Assembly: GCA_022539475.1 (NCBI GenBank)
Contig: VCMS01000065.1
Coordinates: 124,001 to 188,000 of the forward strand
Reading direction: 5' to 3'
From: Gracilaria domingensis
Taxonomy: Eukaryota; Rhodophyta; Florideophyceae; Gracilariales; Gracilariaceae
DNA: 64,000 nucleotides
Below, piece by piece: positions 45,565 to 57,449 of this stretch. The notes under the pieces are model-generated. The model saw nothing but the letters and a program-made list of their open reading frames with translations. It ran no database searches and had not been told where the DNA came from. Each line of letters begins with the position of its first letter. The first letter of the stretch is position 1. The translations under genes and the position numbers were made by a program.

Positions 45565-46066
45565 TGCGACGCCGTCGCCGCCGTCGCACCAGTAAAGTTC
45601 CCCAACCAGGGTGATCCTAACTCAAGGATCTTGGCTCTAGCCACTCTCGCCTTCGGCGGTGCACAAATCCTTATCGGAGGGACTCCCCGTTGTAACGGTG
45701 CGGCTATCCACCCTGCGTCCCCACAGAACCCAACTTTGGGAGTGTTATAACCATCTGTTGTCGCGTTCGACCCTGTATAGGGAATACCCCGGCGATACGC
45801 CGTACCTCTCTTGTCCCTCTCTCTCTTTCCCTCTCTTTCCCTTTTCCTCCACTCTGTGGTCTCGTCTCTCTTTCGAGGCTGCTACACTCACGTGTGAGTC
45901 ACCGTTCCCTACTCAACTCTCAACGCTCCGTTTTGACGGTTCGGCCCCGGTCTTACACCCGGCTAGTTGTGCCATTCCAGAGAGGCTCTGTTCACTGGGT
46001 TGCGCTCAGTAGAGGAAGATCCCGAACATCTTCGTGGTGTTTCCTGCTTGCAGGCATTGCACTACA
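45565..46066 (+). repeat. Right part of the 5' LTR of Gy3
   Basis: Lies directly after the Gy2 target duplication. A CT-rich stretch lies at 45,800-45,860, then sequence related to the LTR-like block in the leader of Gy1. It ends GCACTACA just before the primer-binding site. The left part is 33,665-33,836. Confidence 0.65.
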
Positions 46067-46174
46067 AAGTGGTCTCCCGACCTAGAAGACAGGAGGTTTG
46101 ACGCACTTTTGTTTACCCTCTTTGAGGTTCGTTTTATTTTGGAAGTTCCCGTGTAACGGTTGGATTGGATACCG

Positions 46175-48560
46175 ATGTCTCGGAAGCCCTCCGATGCGGA
46201 GCCTGCGATCGCTCGCAGTCGTTCCACCAACGGTGGTAATCCGACGGACGGTCGGCCTCCTTCGAGGATACCAGTACGCATTGGATCGATCGTGGGTAAC
46301 AGGCCGTCCTCGCGGACCTCTTACCCACCGGCGCGCCGGACACTTCCGTTTTCTCCGTTGATCCCTCCCACTGATGGGATTGCGCCGGCATCTGCCGTTG
46401 CCAAACCGGCTCCTGCCGGCCAGGTGAAGGCTACCGCCGAAGTGTCTCACTCCTGTCGGGAGAAGGTTGACAACCCCCACGGTACAACCCTGGAAGAGCA
46501 GGTTCGCATGCTGCGAGCTGCTCACAATTCCCTTATGGGAGCCTATGAGTCCCTCGCGGGAGAAGTCCGGACTCTCCGGGAGAAAGTTCGCAAATTTCCT
46601 GTGAAGGATGTCGCAGAGGATCTCCGTATCCTACGCCCCGATGTCAACTCCGTGCTGGAATGCATTGGAGGACCAGCTGCCTTCGTGGAAGGAATTGAGA
46701 CCCGATTCGATCGGATTCGAAGCCGTCTGGAGACGTTGGAGAAGGCCGCTATGGCGGAACTCGCCACTCCGGCGGAGTCGGTTCAAGTGTCGCATCGCGA
46801 TAAGAACACCGGTTGGGACAAATCTCGCCGCAGGCGGAAGGTCAAGGAGGGCAATCAGTACTCCGACTCGGACTCGAGCTCGTCACAAGACGCACCGGAT
46901 GTTCCAGATAGCTCGGATTCATCCGATTCCTCATCCGACAATGGTCGTGCAGGGCGCTCATCACGCTCTAAGCGGTCGTCGGGCACCCAGGGTGTTGTTC
47001 GTACCCGGTCAAAAGGACGGTAGCACTCCGGGCTCAAGGAGCTGAAGCCGACGAACCCGATGTATCGAAAGTTAATTTCGTACCGGTACTACCGTTTGGA
47101 GGATTTCTCATTGGATCGCACACCCCGTGGGACGGGTAAGGTGAAGGACTGCATCCGCCGTATGCAGCTCTCACGGCGTAACCAGACATCTTCTGGAGAC
47201 GACCTAGTTCTGGTGCTCGATTATCCTGCCCGTTTCGTGGCGGAGGCCGATGTTCTCGGGATGACGAAGGCCAGGCCTACATTGCGTTACCGTATCTCTT
47301 ACGGGAAGTGGCCGAAGACCAGATCAACTCTGTAAGAAGCTCATCTCGTGCTTCCGAAGGAGAAGTTACGTGCTGGCCGGAAGCGGTTCAGTACTTGCCG
47401 CGATCGTACGTCAGCAAAGATGCAATTGACACGGCCATCCTGGCACTCCGGGACACCCGGCAGAAGTCTGGAGAGACGGAAACCAATTCTTCGGTACGCC
47501 TGAACAAGGCTTCCCACCGTTGTGGTAATCTCTACCCCGCAGGGGAACGTTGTACGATGTTCGTCAACGGCCTCGACCCGGCCATCAAGACCTTGGTGGC
47601 CCGCTACCGCGAGGATAAGCGGAAGATCACCTACCTTGAGCTAGTACAGTACGCTCGAGCGGAGGGTGATGCACTCCGTGCACGAGGTCCTGCTCCCAGG
47701 TCGAATTCCGCCAAGGCATTGATGATGGAGACGAGATTCTCATCTTTGTCGCTGCTAGCGAACGAGGCCTCCTAAACGGAGAATGACAACGTCCAGCTGG
47801 CCCAGGAAGGCCCGAGTTCCATTCCAACTACGGAACTAAAGTCGACGACTGATGCTTCTTTCGATACTGTTCGGGACGGTACGCTGCTCTACGCAGATTC
47901 CAACCGTGTGAACGGACCAATAACCTCGTATGCGAACGGAGCAACCCGTTTCTAACGGCCTGGATGGAAGGACACCCGCCCTAGGGTAGGATTCACCGAT
48001 TCTCGGAATGGTACCCCGCGTTCGGGAATGGCAACGCCGATCTGTCACCTTTGCTATACGCATGCTTACATTTCACCGCAATGCCTCTTCTCGATAAGAG
48101 ATATGCCCATGGTCACGGTGGAATATGAAGCTTTGACTCCGGAGGAGATGAAAACCGTCCCTATGACGTCGTACTTGCGTGCGAAGACGGACTTCTCTCA
48201 TTCTGTCGCAACACAACCGCCGCAGCGGAATGTCCAAGCACCGCCTATGCATCCAAACCCTTGGCCCGTTGCCGAACCCCATACCGCTAACGTGGGACCC
48301 CGCGGCCAGCGAGCCCAAGCACTTGTTGCCGAGGAGCCTGAACAGCCGCCGCAGGCGGAAGTTCAGAGAAACTAAACGAGGGAGTCTCTCTTTCGGGAGA
48401 GGCGTCCTCAGAGTCGAGGCTGTTGACGCCCGAGGCGTCGTTGCCTCGCTCCCCGGTGAAAGTACTCTCGAGGAAAGACGCCGCAGACGCGGATTCGGAG
48501 CACCTTGATGTTCTGCGTCGACCGTGGATACGGGTAAAGAATAATCGGATCCCGGACCGA
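46175..48560 (+). other. gag region of Gy3 (broken)
   Basis: Starts MSRKPSDAEP at 46,175. A predicted coiled coil spans about residues 110-200, followed by a serine/aspartate- and RS-rich tail near 46,850-47,020, like the basic-serine domain of Gy1/Gy2 gag but unrelated in detail. Capsid-like sequence follows at about 47,060-47,770 (ALRDTRQKSGETE, FVNGLDPAIKTLVARY) and a Cys/His segment is seen near 48,040-48,080. Confidence 0.65.
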
Positions 48561-48589
48561 ATCATGGTGATGGTCAAGCGAAACTAGAA

Positions 48590-51230
48590 GGTGTACGCTA
48601 ACCTTAGCATGAGCCCCCAGTTCATGGTGCGTTACCTGACTGTACTACACACAGGTGCAGGTCCGAAAAACATCGTGGAATCCCTTCTCACACCGCGACT
48701 GGGGGAACGCATACGCCGCAGCGTGCTTCTTGAAGTCACTGACGCGGATAACAACCCGTTAGCAACGTTGGGAACAATCGACTTAGTCGTGCGTTTGGGA
48801 ACTTCCGTGGTGAAGGTCGACTTCATCGTTTGTCGGTCAATGGCTGCCCTACTCATTTTGGGTTGCGATTACTGCGACAAGTTTGCAGATGCAATCAGGC
48901 CCCGCCTCAGGCGTGTAGAACTCGACGATGGTTCATCGGTACCGATCGTCCGTCGTGCGCTGAAGCGGTCATCGCAGAAGCAAGTTCCACTCCCTGCTGC
49001 GCAGACCCCGGCACCGGCGTCGCGAGAGTCTACCAAGCTCCGCGTCGATCCCCATCCCGCCTGATTCCCAAGTCATGGTATCAGTTAATTCCCGTCAACA
49101 CGGTCTTCGGGTTATCCAACCGCTTAACTCGTTGTACGAGAAGTGCCAACTCGCCGTCGCGAATGGAGTTGCGCAAGTCACACCGGATACTCCGTTTCGG
49201 ATACTCGTTGCCAATCTCGGCAGCACCCATCAGTATCTGGTGAAGAACCAAGTCATTGGGTTCGTGACACCGTACCCACTCGCGATGCTTCCGACGAAGA
49301 TGACGGCTGTCGATGTTCTCGGACTAGTTACCTCCGAAGAGGACGTCGCCCCATCTAAGGAGGGGGAGGGAGCTGCAGTTCCTGTTGTTTCCGCGGGTAC
49401 CAATACCGTCGCAACGGAGAAGAAACCGACTGACTCGGAACCATACCCTGTGTCAGGGACAGAAGAGCATAAGCCCACGAGCTACGGCAAGGTTGACCGC
49501 TTGAAGGCGCTCGAGGAACTTGACCTTGGTCATGTACCGGAATCGCACCGTGAACGTCTGAGAGACATGTTACGGGAGTTTACCCCAATGTGGGATGGCT
49601 CTCTTGGAGAGATAAATGCAACGGAACAGCGTATCGATTTGTTACCAAACACGCGTTCGTTTTCACAACCCCTTTACAGGGCAGGACCGAAAGCTCGGGA
49701 GGAAGAACAGTTACAAGTGAACAAGATGCTGCACGCAGGTGTCACCGAACACGCGCAATCGCCGTGGGCATCCTCAGTGGTACTGGCTCTCAAAGCCGAC
49801 AGAACCTGGTGGTTCTGTGTCGACTATCGGCCGCTCAATGCCATGACGGTAGGACACTCTTACCCAATCCCTCGTATGGACGAGTGTATCGATTCGCTCG
49901 GTGACGCTACCGTGTTCACGGCGTTGGATGCCAATTGGGGATACTGGAAAGTCCCTGTCAGGGAGAAAGACCGCGATAAGACTGCGTTCGTGTGCCACTC
50001 GGGCTCCTACCGCTTCAAGCGGATGCCTTTCGGCTTAACCAACGCGCCCGCTACGTTCCAGCTTGCCACCGACATCTTGTTCAGCCGCTTCAAGTGGCGA
50101 ACCTGCCTCGTCTACCTTGACGACATTATTGTGTTCTCCAGTAACCTGGACGATCATCTCACCCATGTCAGGGACGTGATGACCACTCTGCGCGATGCAG
50201 GGATATAACCCTCAAGTTGAGGAAGTGTGAATTCTTCACCGACACCGTCAAGTACCTTGGACACATTATCCGTCCAGGACGGCTGGCGATCGGGGAAGCT
50301 CGCGTCAAGTCACTCGCCAAGGCGAAGAAACCGCGAACTCAAACGGAATTACGGTCCTTCCTAGGGCTGGTCAACGTCTACAGACGGTTTGTACCGAACT
50401 TTTCGGACATTGCGGCTCCCCTTAACGCTCTCTTGCGAAAAGGTCAGCCACCAAAACTGGACCTCTTCACGCCCGCACAAGCGGAATCGTTCAACTCCTT
50501 GAAAGAGGCTGTAACATCAGCACGAATCCTATCGTTACCAAAACCGGGATTGCCGTTCTCCGTAGACACGGACTCGAGCGACTGCCAAGTAGGCTGCGCG
50601 CTTTTCCAAACCACTCCCGAAGGAGAACGAAAACCCATAGGGTACTGGTCACGTTCGCTGAACGTTCATGAACGGAACTACTCCGTTTCGGAGAGAGAGT
50701 GCCTTGCAGTCGTATGGGCATTATCCACCCTCCGTCCCTATCTGCTAGGTGTGCACTTTACCGTGTACACGGATCATTCCTCGTTGAGGTGGTTGATGAA
50801 TATCTCTGATCCATCAGGCCGCCTTATGGGGTGGAGGCTCCGCCTAGCGGAATTCGACTTCGACGACGTATACAAAAAGGGAACCATGAACACCCAGGCG
50901 GACGCGCTGTCGCGCTTATCAACGAATGGGGAAACTCTGGTCGTTGAGAACGATAACATTCCTTGCTTCGTCGTCAACGATGATGAGCCGGAACCCCCGG
51001 AGTGGCGGCTTGACGACTGGCCAGATGACTGGGACGATATGGACGCTGTGTTTGATGAAGTGCTTGTTGCGGACAAAGCCGAGGCTTTAAAGCCCCTACC
51101 GGGAAATTTTGTACCGGTATCACCGAAAGAAATGATCCGAGAACAACATGGAGACCCGTTCTACATCACGATCCGTGCCCGACTTAACGGTGGAGCCACC
51201 CTCCCATTCGAGGTAAACGACATCGGCTAG
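48590..51230 (+). other. pol region of Gy3: protease, RT, RNase H (broken)
   Basis: The protease-like segment is near 48,640. RT lies at about 49,700-50,200 (SYPIPRMDECIDSLGDA, MPFGLTNAPATFQ, LVYLDDIIVFS). RNase H lies at about 50,560-50,930 (FSVDTDSSDCQVG, TVYTDHSSLRWLM, DALSRLS). It ends before the integrase, where Plavaka B is inserted. Confidence 0.88.
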
Positions 51231-51904
51231 CTCGTAAGGACAGTCGAGTCACACCCACAAGTTGTGGTACCACACCGTCTGTCTCTTGCAGATGCTAGTT
51301 TTTGGCGAGGGTCGTCCAGAAAGTGGCAAGGGTCGTCCAGTAAATTTTTTGAAAAAATATCGAGATCAATTATTTCAAAATTTGAAGATAATTGCCTGGG
51401 TCGTCCAGAATCGCTGTGCAGTAAATACTGGTGGGTTTTCCACTCGTGCTAGTTCTTTAGTCGAGGGCTACCTGAACGGTATTTCGCGAAGTCTAGGTTC
51501 AGTTTCCATTAAGGTGCACATTACACGATACCTTCTGCGGAATGATACCCTGCAACGCATGGAATACTGTTGCTAGTACAGATGATGCCCATTATGAAAT
51601 CATACCGTTTTATTCGTATCTATTCTTCTATCGACCGTTTTTGCTAACCACTACTTCGCTATATTACATATACCATTTCCCCATGATGAAGCGGGTGTAG
51701 GCGCAATCTGCGGCAGATGCCGCAGAGGGCACCTCCACCATAGTGCGGTATCGGTAGAACAAATACGCACCTCGAGAGGATGAGGCGCGAAGCGCCTCAT
51801 CCTCTCCGTTCCTCATGTAGGGAACCATGTCCAGATGCATGGTTCCCTACTTGAGGAACCTGCACCTGCAACTCGTGAGCTACGTCCGCATCAAAATTCG
51901 TTTA

Positions 51905-53245
51905 CCTCTATACGCAAGCAGAAAGTATCCATAAGTTAGTCAAATATCCGTTGGATACATTTGAAATGCGATGGAACGTACCATTGATAAAACAAAACAG
52001 AAACGTTGCGCTAGAAAAGTCGAGGCACCTAGTAACTCGCAAACGGAAGAAGAAGAAGGAAAGGGATCGGTTAGATTACCAGCCCACCATCATCGTAAAG
52101 CGCGAAAGGTGTCGAAGTGAGAACTCACAAGCAAGGACACCAAGAATGCCCATGCAGCAAACATACCGCAAGATGCGATAAACGAAAGATTAGCATATGT
52201 CCCAACCAAGCACCAAAATCGCCTATCCCGAACAGTCAGACATCGATCTTGAGAGACGAAATGAAATTGGTCGTTTACCTGTATACACAAGCAGAAAGTA
52301 TCCATAAGTTAGTCAATGCTCCGTTGGATACATTTGAAATGCGATGGAACGTACAATTGATAAAACAAAACAGAAACGTTGCGCTAGAAAAGTCGAGGGA
52401 CCTAGTAACTCGCAAAAGGAAGAAGAAGAAGGAAAGGGATCGCTTAGATTACCAGCCCACCATCATCGTAAAACGCGAAAGGTCCCGAAGCGAGAACTCA
52501 CAAGCAAGGACACCAAGAATGCCCATGCAGCAAACATACCGCAAGATGCGATAAACGAAAGAGCAGCATATGTCCCAACCAAGCACCAGAATTGCCTATC
52601 CCGAACAGTCAGACATCGATCTTGAGAGACTAACAGTCAGACATCGATCTTGAGAGACGAAATGAAAATGGTCGTTTACCTGTATACGCAAGGAGAAAGT
52701 ATCCATAAATTAGTCAATGCTCGGTTGGATACATTTGAAATGCGATGGAACGTACCATTGATAAAGCAAAACAGAAACGTTGCGCTAGAAAATTCGAGGG
52801 ACCTAGTAACTCGCAAAAAGAAGAAGAAGAAGGAAAGAGATCATCCCTTCTCGCTTTACGATGAATGGATTGTTGATAATCTAACCGATGATCGGTTAGA
52901 TAAGCAATCATCCATTCATCCTAAAGCGCGAAAGGTGTCGAAGCGAGATCTCACAAGCAAGGAAACCAAGAATGCCCATGCAGCGAACATACCGCAAGAT
53001 GCGATAAACGAGAGAGCAGACTATGTCCCAACCAAGTACCAGAATCGCCTATCCCGAACAGTCAGACATCGATCTTGAGAGACGAAATGAAATTGGTCGT
53101 CTACCTGTATACGCAAGCATAAAGTATCCATAAGTTAGTCAATGCTCCGTTGGATACATTCGAAATGAGGTGGAACGTACCATCGATAGAGCAAAACAGA
53201 AACGTTGCGCTAGAAAAGTCGACGGACCTAGTGACTCGCAAAAGT
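51905..53245 (+). repeat. 373-bp tandem repeats of Plavaka B (three full units and a partial one)
   Basis: The landmark CGCAAG (or CACAAG) recurs at 51,913, 52,286, 52,687 and 53,112; the larger steps come from a 28-base duplication near 52,610-52,645 and an AT-rich insert near 52,845-52,915. The fourth unit breaks off near 53,245. Confidence 0.85.
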
Positions 53246-53911
53246 AACCCAAACCCTTTTTTCTGCCGTTTACCTGTCCCAGAGCGCGAAGAGACGTGGT
53301 TAGGATTGGTTAGTTTAGAAAAGAGATACGTAGAAGGATATGGAAGCACGTACGAAAAGCCTGCACGGAATACATCCTTGAGATACGGAAGATGTCCGCT
53401 TTATAGAGGCATCCATGAGGCGGACATGAAGCGTACTTCATTCTCCTCCCCGTACTCTACTTCGTAGCAAGTGCAAGGGCGGAGAAAGGTACGACGGAGC
53501 GCGGCTCGTGATCCGTGCCATCCACATCCTCGCGTTCTACTCCGGCGGAGTAGAACGCGCGACGGTAAATGGCACGGGTCACGCCGGTAACGGTAGGCCG
53601 GACGTCGGAGGCGCGGCGGCGGCGGAGGGAGGAGATTTATTTTTCTGTGCGAGATTGGACAGGTGTACAGCGTACAACGTTGCGAAACCACAAGTGTATA
53701 ACCGGTGGTAGATAATACGAGAAGTACACCCTTGTGTTGAGGTCGACGTGTACCTACGTTCCTTTTTGAACGAAAGCACGTGATTTAAACTCAAAATATA
53801 TTCTCTGTTCTCAGCATGACGTCGATCTTGACTGTCGCTCGACCTCCTTCTCCCTTCGGACGCCCTTCCCTTGCAGTCTTTGTCGTCGTTTCTCGTTCAG
53901 TTCTTCTTCCC

Positions 53912-55350
53912 ATGGTCTACTACTGTACACATAAGAAGCGTGGGTGCCCCTTCGTTACTCGCCGAGGAGTCTTATCCCTTCAACAGCATGTCAACCATTG
54001 CCCGTTTCGTCTGAAAGCAGCGCTGGAAGACGACAATAGCCGGCCCATTCGGAGAAGCAAGCGTCTCAAGCTTTCCGCACCCGCGCCCGCATCTTCCGAA
54101 ACGGTCACTGCCCCTTGTGGCCTTCCCGAGCCTCCGGTGTCCGAGGACATCGTCGACCCCACTCCGTGCGCCCCTCTCATTCCGGATACTTCGCATTGTG
54201 TTTCTCCTTCCCCGGGTCCCGCGTCATTAGAGCGAGAACACGGAAGCAGTTCCCGCCCAGTGCCTTCTGAGGAGGCCCTCGGTGATTTGCATATGGATTA
54301 TCTCACGGTTTGTCTGGCTTCAGTAGCTTCCAACCTTGGTCATCGTGAGGCTGACGAGCTAATTGGGCTACTTCGGGACCCGCGATTCTCGCAAAAGCGA
54401 TTCAACGAGACCATAACAAGTTCCAAGCGCTGTACAGAACTGAAGAACGCCATTATCGAACGATACGCTTCAAAGAACGGTTTCAATCGAAGAACTGTCT
54501 CGCCAGAAGGATGTAAGTTCAGCGCCACCCTCTACACGAGAGACCTCGTTCAGACACTTTTGAAACAGCTCCAGTTGGCTAACAACGAAAACACATTCTT
54601 CCACCCTATACCTCAGACCCACTCCACGAAAATATCTCACCCCATGTCCGGCTCTCTCGCAAGAGACGCCACCTCAAAACTTAAGGAAATGTTCATGGGC
54701 TCGTTGGATAGTAGAATAGTGTGGTACTCCCAAGAAATAAGTTACAGTGAATCTTTCGTAGGTCTTCTGCAGGTATACACCGATAAGTCTTCAACAACTC
54801 TAAAGCAAACATCGGTTACCGCCTATCCTCTTCACCTCATATTTCTCAACTTCTCCGACGAGCTACGCCGTAAGTGTATCCGTGATGACCTCACAGTAGT
54901 GGCATACTTCCCTACCACACTGATCAAGGTTTCCGCATCTGAAGCAGACGCAATGCCATTCGTTTCTAGCAGGTCTCTACGCGAGTCCAGGATGCAAATC
55001 CTTCAAGAATCTCTTCGTCAAGTCCTGGAGCCCATTATAAATCTCACGCAGAAAGTTTTCAGTTCATCGGCGAAGACAAACTAAGTCGAGTGTGACATCC
55101 TCTGCAAGTTTTCGTGCGGATACTTTTGAGGCTAAAGACATTCTGTTAACTCTTCACGGGACCAAAACGGGGAGCTCCTGTCATAGATTCGAGGCCCCTC
55201 TCTCATCTTTATGCAGTAGTATTCTTACTTCATTCACTGGACCCTCTCAAGACCAAACCAAAAGCGTTAGAGATACATACTCAGTTATTCTAGAATATGC
55301 AAAGAAAGACGAGGCAGGAAGAAGTATATGTCTTGCGAGGGAGAGTATAT
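53912..55350 (+). pseudogene. Plavaka B transposase, interrupted by Plavaka C
   Basis: ATG 53,912, same N-terminal Cys/His motif and linker as A and C, then the transposase core: LLQVYTDKSSTTLKQTS, AYPLHLIFLNFSDELRRKC, LTVVAYFPTTLI. These fit the Plavaka/Tnp2-like pattern (YSDKT..., ...P..L.l.N.....R.K......LLGYLPT). The frame is open to 55,084 and then shifts; about 270 bases later C is inserted. The copy is therefore inactive. Confidence 0.85.
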
Positions 55351-55977
55351 CGTCTGTCTCTTGCAGATGCTAGTTTTTGGCGAGGGTCGTCCAGAAATTG
55401 GCAAGGGTCGTCCAGTAAATTTTTTGAAAAAATATCGAGATCAATTATTTCAAAATTTGCAGATAATTGCTTGGGTCGTCCAGAATCTCTGTGCAGTAAA
55501 TACTGGGGGGTTTTCCACTCGTGCTAGTTATTTAGTCGAGGGCTACCTGAACCGTATTTCGCGAAGTCTAGGTTCAGTTTCCATTAAGGTGCACATTACA
55601 CGATACCTTCTGCGGAATGATACCCTGCAACGCATGGAATACTAGTGCTAGTACAGATGATGCCCATTATGAAATCATACCGTTTTATTCCTATCTATTC
55701 TTCTATCGACCGCTTTTGCTAACCACTACTTCGCTATATTACATGTACCATTTCCCCATAATGGAGCGGGTGTAGGCGCAATCTGCGGCAGATGCCGCAG
55801 ACTGCACCTCCACCATAGTGCTGGATCGGTAGAACACATACGCACTCCGAGAGGATGAGGCGCGAAGCGCCTCATCCTCTCCGTTCCTCATGTAGGGAAC
55901 CATGCCCAGATGCATGGTTCCCTACTTGAGGAACCTGCACCTGCAACTCGTGAGCTACCTCCGCATCAAAAGTCATT

Positions 55978-56730
55978 TACCTGTATACGCAAGCGGAAAG
56001 TATCCATAAGTTAGTCAATGATCCGTTGGATACATTTGAAATGCGATGGAACGTACCATTGATAAAACAAAACAGAAACGTTGCGCTAGAAAAGTCGAGG
56101 GACCTGGTAACTCGCAAACGGAAGAAGAAGCAGGAAAGGGATCGGTTAGATTACCAGCCGACCATATCATCGTAAACCGCGAAAGGTGTCGAAGTGAGAA
56201 CTCACAAGCAAGGACACCAAGAATGCCCATGCAGCAAACATACCGCAAGACGCGATAAACGAGAATCTAGCCTATATCCCAAACAAGTACCAGAATCGCC
56301 TATCCCGAACAGTCAGGCAGTAAAACGACCAATTTCATTTTGTCTCTCAAGATCGATGATGGATCTGGAGAGATGAAATAAAATTGGTCGTTTACCTGTA
56401 TACGCAAGCAGAAAGTATCCATAAGTTAGTCAATGCTCCGTTGGAAACATTTGAATTGCGATGGAACGTACCATTGATAAAGCAAAACAGAAACGTTGCG
56501 CTAGAAAAGTCGAGGGACCTGGTAACTCGCAAACGGAAGAAGAAGCAGGAAAGGGATCGGTTAGATTACCAGCCGACCATATCATCGTAAACCGCGAAAG
56601 GTCTCGAAGCAAAAACTCACAAGCAACGACACCGAGAATGCCCATGCAGCAAACATACCGCAAGATGCGATAAACGAGACAGAAACCTATGTCTCAACCA
56701 AGTACCAGAATCGCCTATCGCGAACAGGCA
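55978..56730 (+). repeat. 373-bp tandem repeats of Plavaka C (two units)
   Basis: The landmark CGCAAGC recurs at 55,988 and 56,403; the 415-base step includes a small insert with an inverted copy of the CGACCAATTTCAT segment near 56,325-56,390. Confidence 0.85.
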
Positions 56731-57199
56731 GAGCTAGAGCCTATGGCGCAACGAAATGAACTATTGGTCGCGTACTTACAGTCGTCGGTTTGGGTTACCG
56801 GGTTCCCGTTTTCACCCTTCAACTCGTTCTATATCTTGAACAAATAGAAGAAGTTGAGGGTGATTAGCTTATTTCCTGCCGTTTCCATGTCGCAGAGCGC
56901 GAAGAAACGCGGTGAGGATTGGTTAGTTTAGAGCAAAGATACGTGGAAGGATATGGGAGAACGTACGAAAAGACTGCACGGAATACATCCCTGAGATACG
57001 GATGACTCCGTCCTACTTTCTTCCGCCCTCTACTTTATGGAGCCTCCATAAAGTGGAGGGCGGGAAAACGTACGACGGAGCGGAGTATAACGCGATGATA
57101 TCAATGGCATGGCTCACGACGGTAACGGAAGTTCGGACGTCGGAGGCGCGGCGGCGGCGGCGAAGGGATTAGATTTATTTTTCTGTGCGAGATTGGACA

Positions 57200-57449
57200 A
57201 GTGTACAGCGTACAACGTTGGGAAACCACAGGTTTATAACCAGTGGTAGATAATACGAGAAGTACACCCTTGTGTTGAGGTCGACGTGTACCTACGTTCC
57301 TTTTTGAACGAAAGCACGTGATTTAAACTCAAAATATATTCTCCGTTCTGAGCAACACGTCGATATTGACTGTCGCTCGACCTCCTTCTCCCTTCGGACT
57401 CCCTTCCCTTGCAGTCTTTGTCGTCGTTTCTCGTTCATTTCTTCTTCCC
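57200..57449 (+). promoter_or_regulatory. Conserved region upstream of the Plavaka transposase
   Basis: Almost identical in A (10,845-11,094), B (53,660-53,911) and C. It contains GTCGACGTGTACCTACG, the G-box GCACGTGATTTAAAC about 130 bases before the kept ATG, and an AT-rich AAAATATATTCT that could serve as a TATA region. The upstream ATG present in A and B (MTSIL) is absent in C, so I take MVYYC as the start. Confidence 0.5.
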
